DNA of 64,000 nucleotides from Polyangia bacterium (GCA_030429545.1 JAUIFF010000004.1:434001-498000), one strand, 5' to 3'. Numbered from the stretch's first letter, positions 21,957-31,767 are shown. Numbers and translations: made by a program. The notes: generated from the letters alone by a model not told the origin.

Positions 21957-23126
21957 CTACTTCCTGCGGGGCTTTTGCCCCGAAGCGACGCACACGGGCC
22001 AGCTGGCAAAACCCCGACGGTGTGTAATCGCGTACATGTGGTCCTCAAAACCCCGTCTCAGGCGTTGCTTTGTTTCCTCGTCGGCGTTGGCCGCTGTTGC
22101 TACCTCGTTGATGATGTAGTCCGACCAACTCTGGACCACGCGCTTGAAGTCGTCGGCATCGGTGTTGGCATTACTGACATGAATGCTGTCGATCCGAATG
22201 TCGGTAAATCCACAGTCCGTCAAAAATGCCCGCATTTTCGGGCCGAAGTCGAGGTCCATCCCGAGGTGGGCAAAGATTTCACTCGACCGGCGATATGTCC
22301 AACGAATCGAAGCATCGCGCGGGTAGCCGAAGATGTGCGACATAAACTCGTTGGTCAGGTAGACGCGTCCGGTCGGCTTGGTAATGCGATACAGCTCAGC
22401 GAGAATCTCCTCGGGTTTGTCAAAAATCTGGAGGGCGAGGCGGCAGGTCACAAAATCAAATGAGTCGTCGTCGAGCAGCAGATTGGAGGCATCGCCCCGG
22501 CGGTACTCGATATCGGTCAGGCCGAATTGCTCGGCGACACCGCGGGCGTAATCTAAAAACGGCTGTGAGTGGTCGACTGCCACGACCTGTGTAGGCGCAA
22601 ACTCCCGATGGACGAGGGCCGCGAAGTCGCCAATGCCACAGCAGATATCCGCGATTTTCATACCGCGGGTGAGCCCGTGACGGGGCATGAGCTCGCGTTC
22701 GCTTTTCCACAAAATGTTGGTTTGGGTCCGCAGGCAGGGAATGAGGCTGGTTTGCTCGATGAGCTTTTGCCCGGGGTAGAACTCGTCGTCGTAGGTTTCG
22801 ACGGTGAGCGTGGGCAACTCGCTGGCCAAAAATGCGAACCGTTTTTCGGCCCAGGGAATGACACTTGTAATGACAACTTTGAGGGCGAGGGCCGGGCGCG
22901 TTTGACAGATGCGGGCGAGGCAGCGGGCCAGGGTTAAAAACGCGGTGTGGTTGAGATGGCGCAACCGTTTGAGGTTGAAAAACACGGTGCCGTGGAGGTC
23001 GGCGACAAAGTGCTCGATCCGGGCGACCACATCGGCGAGTTGACGGGCGTGCTCGGGGCGGATCACGCCACTGAGAACAACCTCTTGGTTGCTCGCATTG
23101 AGTCGGACTGTGTAGGGCGCGGTCAT
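21957..23126 (-). CDS. STAS-like domain fused to a SAM-dependent methyltransferase
   Basis: 389 residues. Residues 1-~125 look like an Slr1659-type STAS domain (VVLSGVIRPEHARQLADVVA, VFFNLKRLRHLNHTAFLTLA); the place of the phosphorylatable Ser is occupied by Asn-His-Thr, so it may be non-phosphorylatable or use Thr. Residues ~165-380 are a class I methyltransferase: motif I is ADICCGIGDFAALV, an acidic residue ends strand 2 (VAVDHSQ), then RRGDASNLLLDDDSFDFVTC and a UbiE-like EELYRITKPTGRVYLTNE region. The methyl acceptor is unknown. Start overlaps the upstream HATPase-like stop by 4 bp. Linking a partner-switch domain to a methyltransferase suggests that phosphorylation state controls methylation; that is inference. 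Confidence 0.85.
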   Translation of the reverse strand: MTAPYTVRLNASNQEVVLSGVIRPEHARQLADVVARIEHFVADLHGTVFFNLKRLRHLNHTAFLTLARCLARICQTRPALALKVVITSVIPWAEKRFAFLASELPTLTVETYDDEFYPGQKLIEQTSLIPCLRTQTNILWKSERELMPRHGLTRGMKIADICCGIGDFAALVHREFAPTQVVAVDHSQPFLDYARGVAEQFGLTDIEYRRGDASNLLLDDDSFDFVTCRLALQIFDKPEEILAELYRITKPTGRVYLTNEFMSHIFGYPRDASIRWTYRRSSEIFAHLGMDLDFGPKMRAFLTDCGFTDIRIDSIHVSNANTDADDFKRVVQSWSDYIINEVATAANADEETKQRLRRGFEDHMYAITHRRGFASWPVCVASGQKPRRK

Positions 23127-23662
23127 GCGGCACCCCGTTGGTCGGCGAAGGTCAGGGGGGCGACGAGAGTCACGTGCGTGTCGTCTGGGTGGTTACGAAG
23201 TTCGAGCGGGTAGCCGTAGATGGCTACGAGTTCAACGAGGGCGGAACGCTCGGGTACCTCGGCCGCCAACGGTGGAAGCAGTTGGCTGCGAAGTTCTGGC
23301 CCAGCCTGCGCAAGTGCGTCGAACAGGGCCCGGTAGCGGGCACGCTGGTGCTCGTCAACAGGAATGTGTACATACAGTGCGAGTGCCTGTTGTTGTTGTT
23401 GAACGACTTCGAGGCGTAGCTCGCCGGCCGGTTGATGGAGACGGTGCGCGACCTCTAGCAGCTCGTTGAGCACGCTGGATACCTGGCTGGCGTAGCGCTG
23501 GGAGTCGAAGTAATTCGAGCACGAGAACCTGGCCGCAAAGTCGGCGATTAGTTGGCAGTGCAACCAAGACTCGCACAAGCCGTTGGTCGAAACTCGGATC
23601 TCGAGCACGGGTTTGGCCTCGTCCGCAGATTGGTCGTTGGGGCGTTCGGAGGGGGAATTCAT
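23123..23662 (-). CDS. Degenerate HATPase-like (Slr1658-type) protein
   Basis: 179 residues, paralogous to the 19021-19566 gene: SWLHCQLIADFAARF aligns with its WNLCSTIADF and VLNELLEVAHRLH with its VLNELVENAVKF. The second N-box Asn is Val here and no G-box-like Gly motif is visible, so ATP binding is probably lost. The C-terminal half (PERSALVELVAIYGYPLELR) differs. It is coupled by a 4-bp overlap to the STAS-methyltransferase gene, giving a second HATPase/STAS pair in the operon. I infer an adaptor or inhibitor that binds the STAS domain without being a kinase. Confidence 0.7.
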   Translation of the reverse strand: MNSPSERPNDQSADEAKPVLEIRVSTNGLCESWLHCQLIADFAARFSCSNYFDSQRYASQVSSVLNELLEVAHRLHQPAGELRLEVVQQQQQALALYVHIPVDEHQRARYRALFDALAQAGPELRSQLLPPLAAEVPERSALVELVAIYGYPLELRNHPDDTHVTLVAPLTFADQRGAA

Positions 23663-23863
23663 AGCGAAACCCTGTTATTTTGGTGCGGATGGAGAATCCG
23701 CTGCTCGGTTTTTATGTCCCTTCGTACAGGACGAAGAGGTCAAGAGTGTACACACCAAGATCAGAAATTATCACACGGTCACAGGTTTTTATAGCCGTTG
23801 TACCATGTCTTTTAGGTCATGATATGTTATCGCCCGCTGTTGCGCGGAACTGATGTATAGACA

Positions 23864-25117
23864 TCAAGTGGAGGGCGCTTGGCGCAGGGCTTGGATCCAC
23901 GCCTGGGCCTCTGGGGGCACGGCGGTAAAGCGGATGGTCGCGCGACCAGGCGTGGCGCTGACAATCTTCCCGTAGATCGCGGTGCCGGCTGCGGCCCCGA
24001 CAAGGGGCGTCATTTTGACATCGGTGCGCGGCGCAATCTCCCCTGTCCCAACGACGGTGGCGGCATCGGGCGCGAGCGCAATCAGCTTGGCCGGCAGTCG
24101 GTGTCCACCGACATGTTTGCCGTCGATCAGGGCCATCTCGACATCCTGTGGTTGCACAAGCGGTCGCAGGTCGGGCGCAAACACGGGGAGGTCGAGGTCG
24201 TATTCGCCACGGATTCCGCGAACTTCGAGAATTTGCAGGGGCGTGTCGATGCCCTTGGGCGAGGCATGAAAACTTTCGCCGGTCACAACCCGTTCAGAGA
24301 AGCGTTTGATGGTTTGCTGCGAAACCAGGACCTGGCCGCCGACGGTGTACGACTCGATCCGACTCGCGAGGTTGACCGGACTGCCGATCACCCCGTACTT
24401 AGCTCGCTTGTGCGAACCGATGTTGCCGAGCACAACCTCACCGGTGTGCACGCCAATACCCATTTCGAGGCGTGGTAGCCCGTATGTTTGCAGGGTGTCG
24501 TTGACCCCGACCATCGCCCGTTGCATGGCGACGGCACAGGCAATGGCCCGTTCCTCGTCGTCTTCGCGCGGGAGCGGTGCGCCAAAAATCGCGAGGATAG
24601 CGTCGCCGATGAAGTCGTTGATGGTGCCGTGAAATGAGGTAATCACCTCGGCCATCGCCGCGAGGTAGGTGTTGAGGGTGCGGACAACCTGCTCCGGCGG
24701 AAGTTGTTCACACAGGGCCGAAAATCCCCGCAGGTCGGACATGAGGATGGTGATGGTTCGCTTTTCGCCACCGAGTTTGAGGGCGTCGGGCGAGCCGAGC
24801 AGGGTCTTGACGACCTCGTCGGTCATGTAGCGGCCGAACACTTCGCGGATAAACCCGTTGCGAACTTCCAGATCTAAGACGAGGGCCTGGACCTCGTCGA
24901 CCTTTTCGGCGAGTTGGTCTTCGATTTCGTTGCTGTGCTCCAGGGTAAACTCGTGGAGCAGTTGGAGTTCTAGGTGCGAGCTTTCGAGTTCGCGGACACG
25001 GCTCAAAAACCTTGCCAACGTCTGTGGATCGCTCAAGACGTCGGCGGCCAATTTGGGATCGGCCAGGATCTGTTTCCACACCTCATCGTCGAGGGGGGCG
25101 GAGGCATTGCTGTTCAT
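23864..25117 (-). CDS. Class III adenylate/guanylate cyclase
   Basis: 417 residues. Residues ~1-110 are helical with a coiled-coil-like ELESSHLELQLLHEF. The cyclase catalytic domain spans ~125-310: first metal Asp in ILMSDLRGFSAL, second in FIGDAILAIFGAP, and the KRAKYGVIGSPVNLASRIES segment near the purine and transition-state residues. In this segment IGSPVN replaces the common IGDTVN, a variant also known from cyanobacterial cyclases linked with Slr1658/1659-type proteins. The C-terminal ~100 residues are an unassigned beta-rich domain that might be PilZ-like. It is 201 bp upstream of the HATPase-like gene on the same strand, so it may share or feed the operon. No TM segment is seen. Confidence 0.85.
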   Translation of the reverse strand: MNSNASAPLDDEVWKQILADPKLAADVLSDPQTLARFLSRVRELESSHLELQLLHEFTLEHSNEIEDQLAEKVDEVQALVLDLEVRNGFIREVFGRYMTDEVVKTLLGSPDALKLGGEKRTITILMSDLRGFSALCEQLPPEQVVRTLNTYLAAMAEVITSFHGTINDFIGDAILAIFGAPLPREDDEERAIACAVAMQRAMVGVNDTLQTYGLPRLEMGIGVHTGEVVLGNIGSHKRAKYGVIGSPVNLASRIESYTVGGQVLVSQQTIKRFSERVVTGESFHASPKGIDTPLQILEVRGIRGEYDLDLPVFAPDLRPLVQPQDVEMALIDGKHVGGHRLPAKLIALAPDAATVVGTGEIAPRTDVKMTPLVGAAAGTAIYGKIVSATPGRATIRFTAVPPEAQAWIQALRQAPST

Positions 25118-25305
25118 AACCTAGCGGGTCGCGACCACGCACCCGTGACCGCAGTATGGCCTGTGGGGAGGTTTGAGTCGAGTCTGGCATGGGTTCGCGG
25201 GCGCGCCAAACGGGCGGTTTGGCGGGTCGTTGAGGTTAAATTTGTCTATACAAATTCGTTGTAAAACGCCCACGGGTGGGAGCGTTTTCGGAGTATGTTC
25301 GACCC

Positions 25306-26349
25306 ATGTCCCAGGCATGGAACTACCAAAAAGGTCTCCACACGCTAGGTGATGGAACCTATGCGTACCTCCAACCGAATGGTTCGTGGGGCTGGAGCAA
25401 CGCCGGGCTTATCTGCAGCGGCGAACATGCGCTGTTGGTCGATACGCTTTTTGACCTGCGGTTGACCGAGCAGATGCTGGTTGAGATGCGACGGGCATCG
25501 CCGGCGGCCAAGGCGATCGAAACCGTTGTCAATACACATGCAAACGGTGACCACTGCTGGGGCAACCAACTGGTGAGGTCGGCCGAGATCATCGCTTCGC
25601 GTCGCGGGGCCGAGGAGATGGTCGAGTTGCCCCCCAAAAAGGTCGCTATGCTGCTCAAGGTTGCGCGAATTGTTTCGCGCCTGGGCAAGCCGGGCAAACT
25701 CCTGACCCGCGCACTCGGTCGCGTGGGCCTGGGGCAGATCGCTGCCATCGGCGAGGCTGCGGAGTTTGTGCTCGAAATTTTCGGCAGCTTTGAGTTTGAC
25801 GGGATCGAGCTTGTCCCGCCGACGCGGACGTTTGACGGCGAGCTTGCGCTGCGCGTGGGCGACCGCGAGGTTTTGCTTGTTGAAGTTGGGCCCGCCCATA
25901 CCCGCGGTGATGTGCTTGTACATCTACCCCAGGACCGCACCGTGTTTACCGGCGACATTTTGTTTGTCGGCGGCCATCCGATTGTCTGGGAAGGGCCGGT
26001 CTCAAACTGGATTGCCGCCTGCGAGCGAATCCTGGCCATGGATGTTGAAACCGTGGTGCCGGGGCATGGGCCAATTACCGACAAAGCCGGGGTCGCGCGG
26101 GTCAAGACCTATCTCGCGTACCTCCAAACCGAGGCTCGCAAGCGCTTTGATGCGGGGATGGATGTGGCCGCGGCTGCCCGTGACATCGCGATGGACGACT
26201 TTTCGGGGTGGGGCGAGGGTGAGCGGGTCGCTGTGAATGTACATACACTTTACCGGGAGTTTCGCGGCGAAGCACAAACCCCCGATGCGGTGGCGATGTT
26301 TGCCTGTATGGCTCGCCACCACCGGTTTTTACATGGCCATGGCCGATGA
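25306..26349 (+). CDS. Metallo-beta-lactamase-fold hydrolase with HxNxDH variant motif
   Basis: 347 residues. The metal motif is THANGDH (His78, Asn80, Asp82, His83), with Asn replacing the usual second His; later ligands are in VGPAHTRGD and VVPGHGPITD. TRGD(V)LVHLP and FTGDILFVGGHPIVWEG fit the family. A helical C-terminal part follows. The ATG at 25306 is used; a GTG ten codons earlier would add a non-family extension. A TGTCTATACA near-palindrome sits ~55 bp upstream. It is followed after 87 bp by the DUF4291 gene. Substrate is unknown; the HxNxDH variant exists in other MBL subgroups, so I regard it as active. Confidence 0.87.
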   Translation: MSQAWNYQKGLHTLGDGTYAYLQPNGSWGWSNAGLICSGEHALLVDTLFDLRLTEQMLVEMRRASPAAKAIETVVNTHANGDHCWGNQLVRSAEIIASRRGAEEMVELPPKKVAMLLKVARIVSRLGKPGKLLTRALGRVGLGQIAAIGEAAEFVLEIFGSFEFDGIELVPPTRTFDGELALRVGDREVLLVEVGPAHTRGDVLVHLPQDRTVFTGDILFVGGHPIVWEGPVSNWIAACERILAMDVETVVPGHGPITDKAGVARVKTYLAYLQTEARKRFDAGMDVAAAARDIAMDDFSGWGEGERVAVNVHTLYREFRGEAQTPDAVAMFACMARHHRFLHGHGR

Positions 26350-26436
26350 CTGCACGGTGGGCTCACATGTCGATACGAACATGTTTGAGGATTGCGCTTG
26401 CGCAGCTGAACCTGCCAGTCGAGTATCGGTGGCGCT

Positions 26437-27075
26437 ATGACTATTCAATGTGAACCCTATCTCGACCAACGCGCGCGCTGGCCCGCGACCGGTCGCCACA
26501 TCATGGCCCACTTCGACGACGACTCGATCATCGTCTACCAGGCCTATCGCCCGAGTATTGGCAACTATGCCGTGGCCAACCAGCGCTTTGGCGGCGACTG
26601 GTCGTTTGGTCGCATGAGTTGGATAAAGCCCAATTTCCTGTGGATGATGTACCGCTGCGGGTGGGCGCGAAAATCCGGCCAGGAAGTTGTGCTTGCAATC
26701 AAACTCAAACGTACGGGTTTCGATGAGATACTCAAGGGGGCGGTGCACTCGAGCTACAAGCCCGAGCACTATCCCGACCGCGAAACCTGGAAGCGGCGGG
26801 TGGCCGAGAGCTCGGTGCGACTGCAGTGGGACCCCGACCACGATCCCTACGGTGACAAGCTGGCACGGCGGGCGATCCAGTTGGGGCTGCGCGGCGAGAC
26901 CCTGCGCAGGTACGCCTTGGATTGGTGTATCAGCATTGAAGATGTCAGCGGGTTTGTCCGCGAGCAATATCTCCATGTCGCTGGCCACCAGTTGCAGCAG
27001 CTTGAGCTGCCGGTTGAACGTGTCTATCCGGTTGATGTCGAGGTCGCTGCCCAACTCGGGCTCGATCAGCCGTGA
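26437..27075 (+). CDS. DUF4291 family protein
   Basis: 212 residues that match DUF4291 along their length: IMAHFDDDSIIVYQAYRP, AVANQRFGGDWSFGRMSWIK, FLWMMYRCGWARK and QEVVLAIKLKRTGFDEIL. The family is soluble and widespread in bacteria and fungi, with no established reaction. It could be cotranscribed with the MBL hydrolase gene. A bidirectional terminator separates it from pntB. Confidence 0.9.
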   Translation: MTIQCEPYLDQRARWPATGRHIMAHFDDDSIIVYQAYRPSIGNYAVANQRFGGDWSFGRMSWIKPNFLWMMYRCGWARKSGQEVVLAIKLKRTGFDEILKGAVHSSYKPEHYPDRETWKRRVAESSVRLQWDPDHDPYGDKLARRAIQLGLRGETLRRYALDWCISIEDVSGFVREQYLHVAGHQLQQLELPVERVYPVDVEVAAQLGLDQP

Positions 27076-27093
27076 ACCGGCGGGGCTGCTTAA

Positions 27094-27128
27094 ATAAAAA
27101 ACGCCCGGCGACCACCGGGCGCTTTTTT
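27094..27128. terminator. Bidirectional intrinsic terminator
   Basis: Stem CGCCCGG / CCGGGCG with a 6-nt loop, an A-run on the left (27094-27101) and a T-run on the right (27123-27128). It serves the converging DUF4291 and pntB transcripts. Confidence 0.92.
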
Positions 27129-27141
27129 GTTTTGGCGCTTG

Positions 27142-28554
27142 CTAGTCGCGCAGCTTGCCCAAAATCGCGTCGACGTTTTTCTTGGCGTCGCCAAACAACA
27201 TCCGCGTGTTTTCTTTGTAAAACAGCGGGTTGTCGACACCTGCGTAACCGGTACCGCGACCGCGCTTCATCACGACCACGGTCTTGGCTTTCCAGACCTC
27301 CAACACCGGCATGCCGGCGATCGGGCTGGCCGGGTCGTCGAGGGCCGAGGGGTTGACGATGTCGTTGGCACCAATCACGAACACGGCGTCGGTCTCGGGG
27401 AAGTCCTCGTTGATCTCTTCCATCTCGAGGACGATGTCGTAGGGCACGTTGGCCTCGGCCAGCAGCACGTTCATGTGCCCGGGCAGGCGCCCGGCGACTG
27501 GGTGAATCGCAAACCGGAAGTTGGCCCCGGACTTGCGTAGGATTTTGGTGACCTCGGAAAGCGAGTGCTGGGCCTGGGCGACAGCCATGCCGTAACCGGG
27601 GACGACGACGATGTTTTTGGAGCCCTTGAGCAGGGCCACCGCTTCGTCGACGTTGAACTCGGTGATTTCGCCCTCGATCTTTTTGCCCTTGGCTGCCGGG
27701 GCACCACCGTCGCTGCCAAAGCCGCCCAAAATGACGCTGAGGAACGAGCGATTCATGGCCTTACACATAATGTAAGAAAGAATCGCGCCGCTCGAACCCA
27801 CCAGCGCACCGGTGATGATCAACAGGTCGTTGGACAGCATGAAGCCGGCCGCGGCTGCGGCCCACCCGGAATAGCTGTTGAGCATCGAGACGACCACGGG
27901 CATATCGGCGCCCCCGATGGCCATGACCATGTGGATGCCGATCACGCAGGCGATGCCTGTCATGATGAGCAGGGGCGTGAGGCCCTCGGCTCCGTGTACA
28001 GTCAAGAACTCGTAGCCAAAGTAGACGCAGGCGCCGACCATCGCCAGGTTGAGCAGGTGGCGTGCCGGCAGCATGAGCGGCTTGCCACCGATCGACCCGC
28101 GCAACTTCAAAAACGCAATGACCGAGCCGGTAAAGGTGATCGCCCCGATGAACACGCCAATGTAGACTTCGACGTTGTGGACGACATCGGCGTGGTTGGC
28201 GTTGGGGTCGAGAAATGAGGCGAGGCCGACGAGCACCGCCGCGGCGCCGACAAAGCTGTGCAAAATAGCGACGAGCTCGGGCATCGAGGTCATGGCCACG
28301 CGGGCCGCCATCACGGCGCCGATGAGCACACCGGGAAGCACCGAAATGAGCAGCATCATGTAGCCGCTGTCGGAGAGGTTGGCGTCGCCGGTGGTACCAG
28401 TGCCGAGCATGGTCGCGACGATTGCGATGGCCATGCCGATGATCCCAAACAGGTTGCCGCGACGGGCAGTCTCCTGCTGGGAGAGCCCGCTCAGCGACAG
28501 GATGAACAGAATACTGGCGGCGATGTAGAGAACCGTTGTGAGGCTGTAAGGCAT
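27142..28554 (-). CDS. pntB: NAD(P) transhydrogenase subunit beta
   Basis: 470 residues, close to the E. coli PntB length. The N-terminal ~270 residues hold about eight or nine membrane helices (domain II, the proton channel). The C-terminal domain III binds NADP(H): [35 protein letters not shown] and a [14 protein letters not shown] stretch are classic. With PntA it couples hydride transfer between NADH and NADP+ to proton re-entry across the inner membrane. The ATG is 12 bp after the pntA stop. Confidence 0.97.
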   Translation of the reverse strand: MPYSLTTVLYIAASILFILSLSGLSQQETARRGNLFGIIGMAIAIVATMLGTGTTGDANLSDSGYMMLLISVLPGVLIGAVMAARVAMTSMPELVAILHSFVGAAAVLVGLASFLDPNANHADVVHNVEVYIGVFIGAITFTGSVIAFLKLRGSIGGKPLMLPARHLLNLAMVGACVYFGYEFLTVHGAEGLTPLLIMTGIACVIGIHMVMAIGGADMPVVVSMLNSYSGWAAAAAGFMLSNDLLIITGALVGSSGAILSYIMCKAMNRSFLSVILGGFGSDGGAPAAKGKKIEGEITEFNVDEAVALLKGSKNIVVVPGYGMAVAQAQHSLSEVTKILRKSGANFRFAIHPVAGRLPGHMNVLLAEANVPYDIVLEMEEINEDFPETDAVFVIGANDIVNPSALDDPASPIAGMPVLEVWKAKTVVVMKRGRGTGYAGVDNPLFYKENTRMLFGDAKKNVDAILGKLRD

Positions 28555-28566
28555 GTCAGGTCCCTC

Positions 28567-30111
28567 CTACCGGCGAAACATTTTCAGCATGCGCTGGGTG
28601 ACCAAAAACCCACCCGCGATGTTGATCGTGGCAATGAACACCGCGACGGCGCCCAGAATCGTTGCATATGAAGTGGAGTCGCCAGAAATCTGCAACATGC
28701 CGCCGATGATGATGATGCCGCTGATGGCATTGGTCACCGACATGAGCGGGGTGTGCAGGGCCGGGGCGACGTTCCAAATGATTTGGTAGCCGACAAAACA
28801 GGCCAGGACGAACACGGTGAGGTGGGCCAAAAACTCGTTGTCGGGCTGGGCCACGCCAATGCCAACAAGGGCCGCGGCCGCGATGATCATCGAGATGCTG
28901 ACCGAACTGCCCGAGTCCTCCTTTTTGGCAGCAGCGGCAACCGGTGCTGGCTCGGGTGGAGGCGCCGGTTTTTTGGGCGGCGACGGGTCGGCGATTTTGG
29001 GCGGCGGCCACATCAGCTCGCCGTCTTTGAGGACCAAGGCCCCGCGGACGACCACGTCTTCGAGGTTGATCTTGTAGTTCTCGGCCCGACCCATGTCGTC
29101 GAGCAGGTGACACAGGTTGCTGCCGTACAGCTGGCTCGATTGCGCGGCCATGCGGCTGGGCAGGTCGGTGTAGCCGAGGACAATCACACCATTTGTATGT
29201 ACATAGCGCTCACCGGGTTTGGTGAGTTGGCAGTTGCCACCCTGTTCAGCCGCCAAGTCGACGACCACCGAACCGGGGGCCATGGCCTCGACCATTTCGG
29301 TGGTGATGAGAATCGGCGCCCGCTTGCCGGGGATGAGCGCGGTCGTGACGATGATGTCGACTTCCTTGGCCTGCTCCAAAAACAGGGCCATCTCGGCCTC
29401 GATAAAGGCCTTGCTCATCACCTTGGCGTAGCCGCCCTCGCCGGTGCCATCCTCTTCGAAGTCGAGCTCCAAGAACTCGGCGCCCATGCTCTCGACCTGC
29501 TCTTTGACCACCGGGCGGGTGTCGAACGAACGGACGATGGCGCCTAAACCCTTGGCAGCCCCGATGGCCGCGAGGCCGGCAACACCGGCACCGATGACCA
29601 AAACCTTGGCCGGCGGCATCTTGCCGGCGGCGGTGATCTGGCCGGTGAACATGCGGCCAAAGTTGACGGCAGCTTCGATGATCGACCGGTAGCCGGCAAT
29701 GTTGGCCATCGACGATAGGGCGTCGAGTTTTTGTGCCCGGCTGATCCGCGGGACCTTGTCCATCGCCAGCACGTCGACCTTGCGGGCGGCGAGGCGTTCG
29801 ACCAGCGGCTTGTTTTGCCCGGGCCAGATAAAGCTGATCAGGTGCAAGCCTTGGCGCATCTGATCGACTTCGGCCTCGGTCGGCGGCCGTACTTTCATGG
29901 CGATGTCTGACTGTTGCCAAATGGCATCGGCCGAGTCGACGATGGTGCAGCCAGCTTCGCGGTAGGCTTCGTCGGTAAACGACGCCGCGACTCCCGCCTG
30001 GCTTTGCACAAGTACTTCAAACCCGAACTTCTGCAGGCGGGCAACGGTCTTAGGCGTCGCCGCCACCCTGCACTCGCCCGGGTGGATTTCCTTGGGGATC
30101 CCGATTTTCAT
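28567..30111 (-). CDS. pntA: NAD(P) transhydrogenase subunit alpha (fused alpha1-alpha2)
   Basis: 514 residues, the fused form as in E. coli. Domain I (1-~370) begins [20 protein letters not shown] and has the NAD loop [18 protein letters not shown] and the [11 protein letters not shown] segment. A proline/alanine-rich linker (~385-405, [20 protein letters not shown]) leads to about four TM helices ending in [16 protein letters not shown]. The ATG at 30111 has AGGACA nine nt upstream; upstream in-frame codons have no family match. It partners pntB in one transcript. Confidence 0.96.
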   Translation of the reverse strand: MKIGIPKEIHPGECRVAATPKTVARLQKFGFEVLVQSQAGVAASFTDEAYREAGCTIVDSADAIWQQSDIAMKVRPPTEAEVDQMRQGLHLISFIWPGQNKPLVERLAARKVDVLAMDKVPRISRAQKLDALSSMANIAGYRSIIEAAVNFGRMFTGQITAAGKMPPAKVLVIGAGVAGLAAIGAAKGLGAIVRSFDTRPVVKEQVESMGAEFLELDFEEDGTGEGGYAKVMSKAFIEAEMALFLEQAKEVDIIVTTALIPGKRAPILITTEMVEAMAPGSVVVDLAAEQGGNCQLTKPGERYVHTNGVIVLGYTDLPSRMAAQSSQLYGSNLCHLLDDMGRAENYKINLEDVVVRGALVLKDGELMWPPPKIADPSPPKKPAPPPEPAPVAAAAKKEDSGSSVSISMIIAAAALVGIGVAQPDNEFLAHLTVFVLACFVGYQIIWNVAPALHTPLMSVTNAISGIIIIGGMLQISGDSTSYATILGAVAVFIATINIAGGFLVTQRMLKMFRR

Positions 30112-30349
30112 GGTTGTCCTGGGGACGCCATAGGGCCATTTGGCCACTGCTGGGCGCGCAGCGAGGAATAACACGATGACGCGCGCTTGGGGAGCGCGTC
30201 ACCCGGCAAATCCACTGCCAAATCAACGGCAATGGCGTCGTCAAGCGTGCGGGCGCGAACTTTGGCCTGGGTTGTCCGTGAGGATCTCGCGCGTTCGTAG
30301 GTTGGCCCGCGAATTTCATCGAAACCGCAGATGTGGGAGTCTCGCCGGC

Positions 30350-30853
30350 ATGGCCGCGCCGACTGGAAAAAAGCCCTCACCCCTGACCCATTTCGATGCG
30401 AGTGGGGCCGCCCACATGGTGGCGATAACGGCAAAGCCCGAGACGCCGCGGATGGCCGTGGCCGAGGCCCGGGTACGCATGTCGGGCGCGACCTACAAGC
30501 AGATTGAGGCTGGACGAATCGGCAAGGGCGATGTCTTGGGGGTCGCGCGGTTGGCCGGCATCGGCGGTGCCAAGCAAACCTCGACGTTGATCCCGCTGTG
30601 CCACCCGGTGCGTGTGACTGCGGTCGAGGTCGGTTTTGAGCTGCTCCCCGAACTTCCGGGCGTCCGGGTTTGGGCGACCGTCCACGCCCACGATCGCACG
30701 GGGCCAGAGATGGAAGCGATGCAAGCGGCGACCACCGCCGCGTTGACGATCTACGACATGTGCAAGGCTATGGATCGCAGCATGGAAGTCGAGTCGGTGC
30801 GGCTGCTCGAAAAGGCTGGCGGCAAGTCGGGGCACTGGCAGCGAGGGCAGTGA
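30350..30853 (+). CDS. moaC: Cyclic pyranopterin monophosphate synthase (molybdenum cofactor biosynthesis)
   Basis: 167 residues, normal for MoaC. LTHFDASGAAHMVAITAKP, the KGDVLGVARLAGIGGAKQT segment, STLIPLCHPVRVTAVEV, and THVHAHDRTG-like VWATVHAHDRTGPEMEAM and YDMCKAMDRSM near the active-site Lys/Asp are all present. It rearranges the MoaA product to cyclic pyranopterin monophosphate. It stands alone here; no other moa gene is in the window. ATG 30350 is preferred to upstream in-frame codons because the homology begins shortly after. Confidence 0.95.
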   Translation: MAAPTGKKPSPLTHFDASGAAHMVAITAKPETPRMAVAEARVRMSGATYKQIEAGRIGKGDVLGVARLAGIGGAKQTSTLIPLCHPVRVTAVEVGFELLPELPGVRVWATVHAHDRTGPEMEAMQAATTAALTIYDMCKAMDRSMEVESVRLLEKAGGKSGHWQRGQ

Positions 30854-30936
30854 GATCGTTCACTGCCCACAATCTGCCGCTGCGAGGAGCTCGCCGGTGT
30901 CAGGAGCTCGTTGCGTATGCAACTAGGTCATGCCTG

Positions 30937-31767
30937 TCACTTTGCCGGGTCGGAGGCGAGGAGGCGGGCCAGCAGTTTGGCGAGTGTCCCCCGGGCGGCC
31001 TCGCTGCGCTGCTGGACTTCGAGGTGGGAAAGGCCCTCCTGGCTGGCGGCATTGGTCACCACGCCAATGCCACAAAGCGGGAGTTGGTGGGCCGTCACAG
31101 CGATCGCCTCGTAGGTTGTCGACATCCCGACGATGTCGCCCCCGAGTAGTCGCAGAGCCTTGGTTTCGGCCGGCGACTCGTATTGCGGGCCGCGAGCGTG
31201 TGCATATACAGCTTCGTCGAGGGGGCGCCCGAGTGCACCGATTTCAGTTGCAAGTGCATGGATTTTTTTACGCAAGCGACGGCTGTAGATCTCACTGCAA
31301 TCAATGAACTTGGGGCCGCGCAATGGGGTGGGGCCAAACAGCGCCATTTGGTCACACAGGGCCACCAGTTGCCCGGCTTCGTAGGCAGGGTTGAGCGCCC
31401 CCACGGCACAGGTCAGGGCCACGCCACGGGCACCGGCTGCGATGACGCCCTCGAGTGCTGCGGTGCACACCTGGATTGGGATGCCCTCGTAGGGATGCAG
31501 GCGGCCGGTCTGTACGCAGATGTGCGAGTCGCCAAGGCGCCCGTACACAAGTGACTGGCCATGACCGGCGACCTCGGGAACCGGCAGCCCAAGTTGGCCC
31601 AGGCCAACCGTGTCGACGATATCCAGGCCCAGGCTGCCTTCGCCTTCACCGACCAGACCGCGCCCCATGCCGGACCCGCAAACCAACATCCAATCGACCG
31701 GCTTACCTTCGAGCCAGGAGGTTACGCGTTGATGGACAGCTTGGAGGTCGGTCGCTTGTGTGTGCAC
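30937..31767 (-). CDS. Purine nucleoside phosphorylase (PNP/MTAP family)
   Basis: 276 residues, typical for trimeric PNP. LVCGSGMG is the phosphate loop, HGQSLVYG and GRLHPYEG are the second phosphate/His block, and GPQYESPAETKALR with DIVGMSTTYEAIAVT is the purine-binding block. It cleaves purine (deoxy)nucleosides with phosphate to base and ribose-1-phosphate. Choice between PNP and MTAP specificity is not made from sequence alone. Two TGYANNTRCA sites lie inside (31201, 31249). It is convergent with moaC and divergent from a lipoprotein gene. Confidence 0.93.
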   Translation of the reverse strand: MHTQATDLQAVHQRVTSWLEGKPVDWMLVCGSGMGRGLVGEGEGSLGLDIVDTVGLGQLGLPVPEVAGHGQSLVYGRLGDSHICVQTGRLHPYEGIPIQVCTAALEGVIAAGARGVALTCAVGALNPAYEAGQLVALCDQMALFGPTPLRGPKFIDCSEIYSRRLRKKIHALATEIGALGRPLDEAVYAHARGPQYESPAETKALRLLGGDIVGMSTTYEAIAVTAHQLPLCGIGVVTNAASQEGLSHLEVQQRSEAARGTLAKLLARLLASDPAK

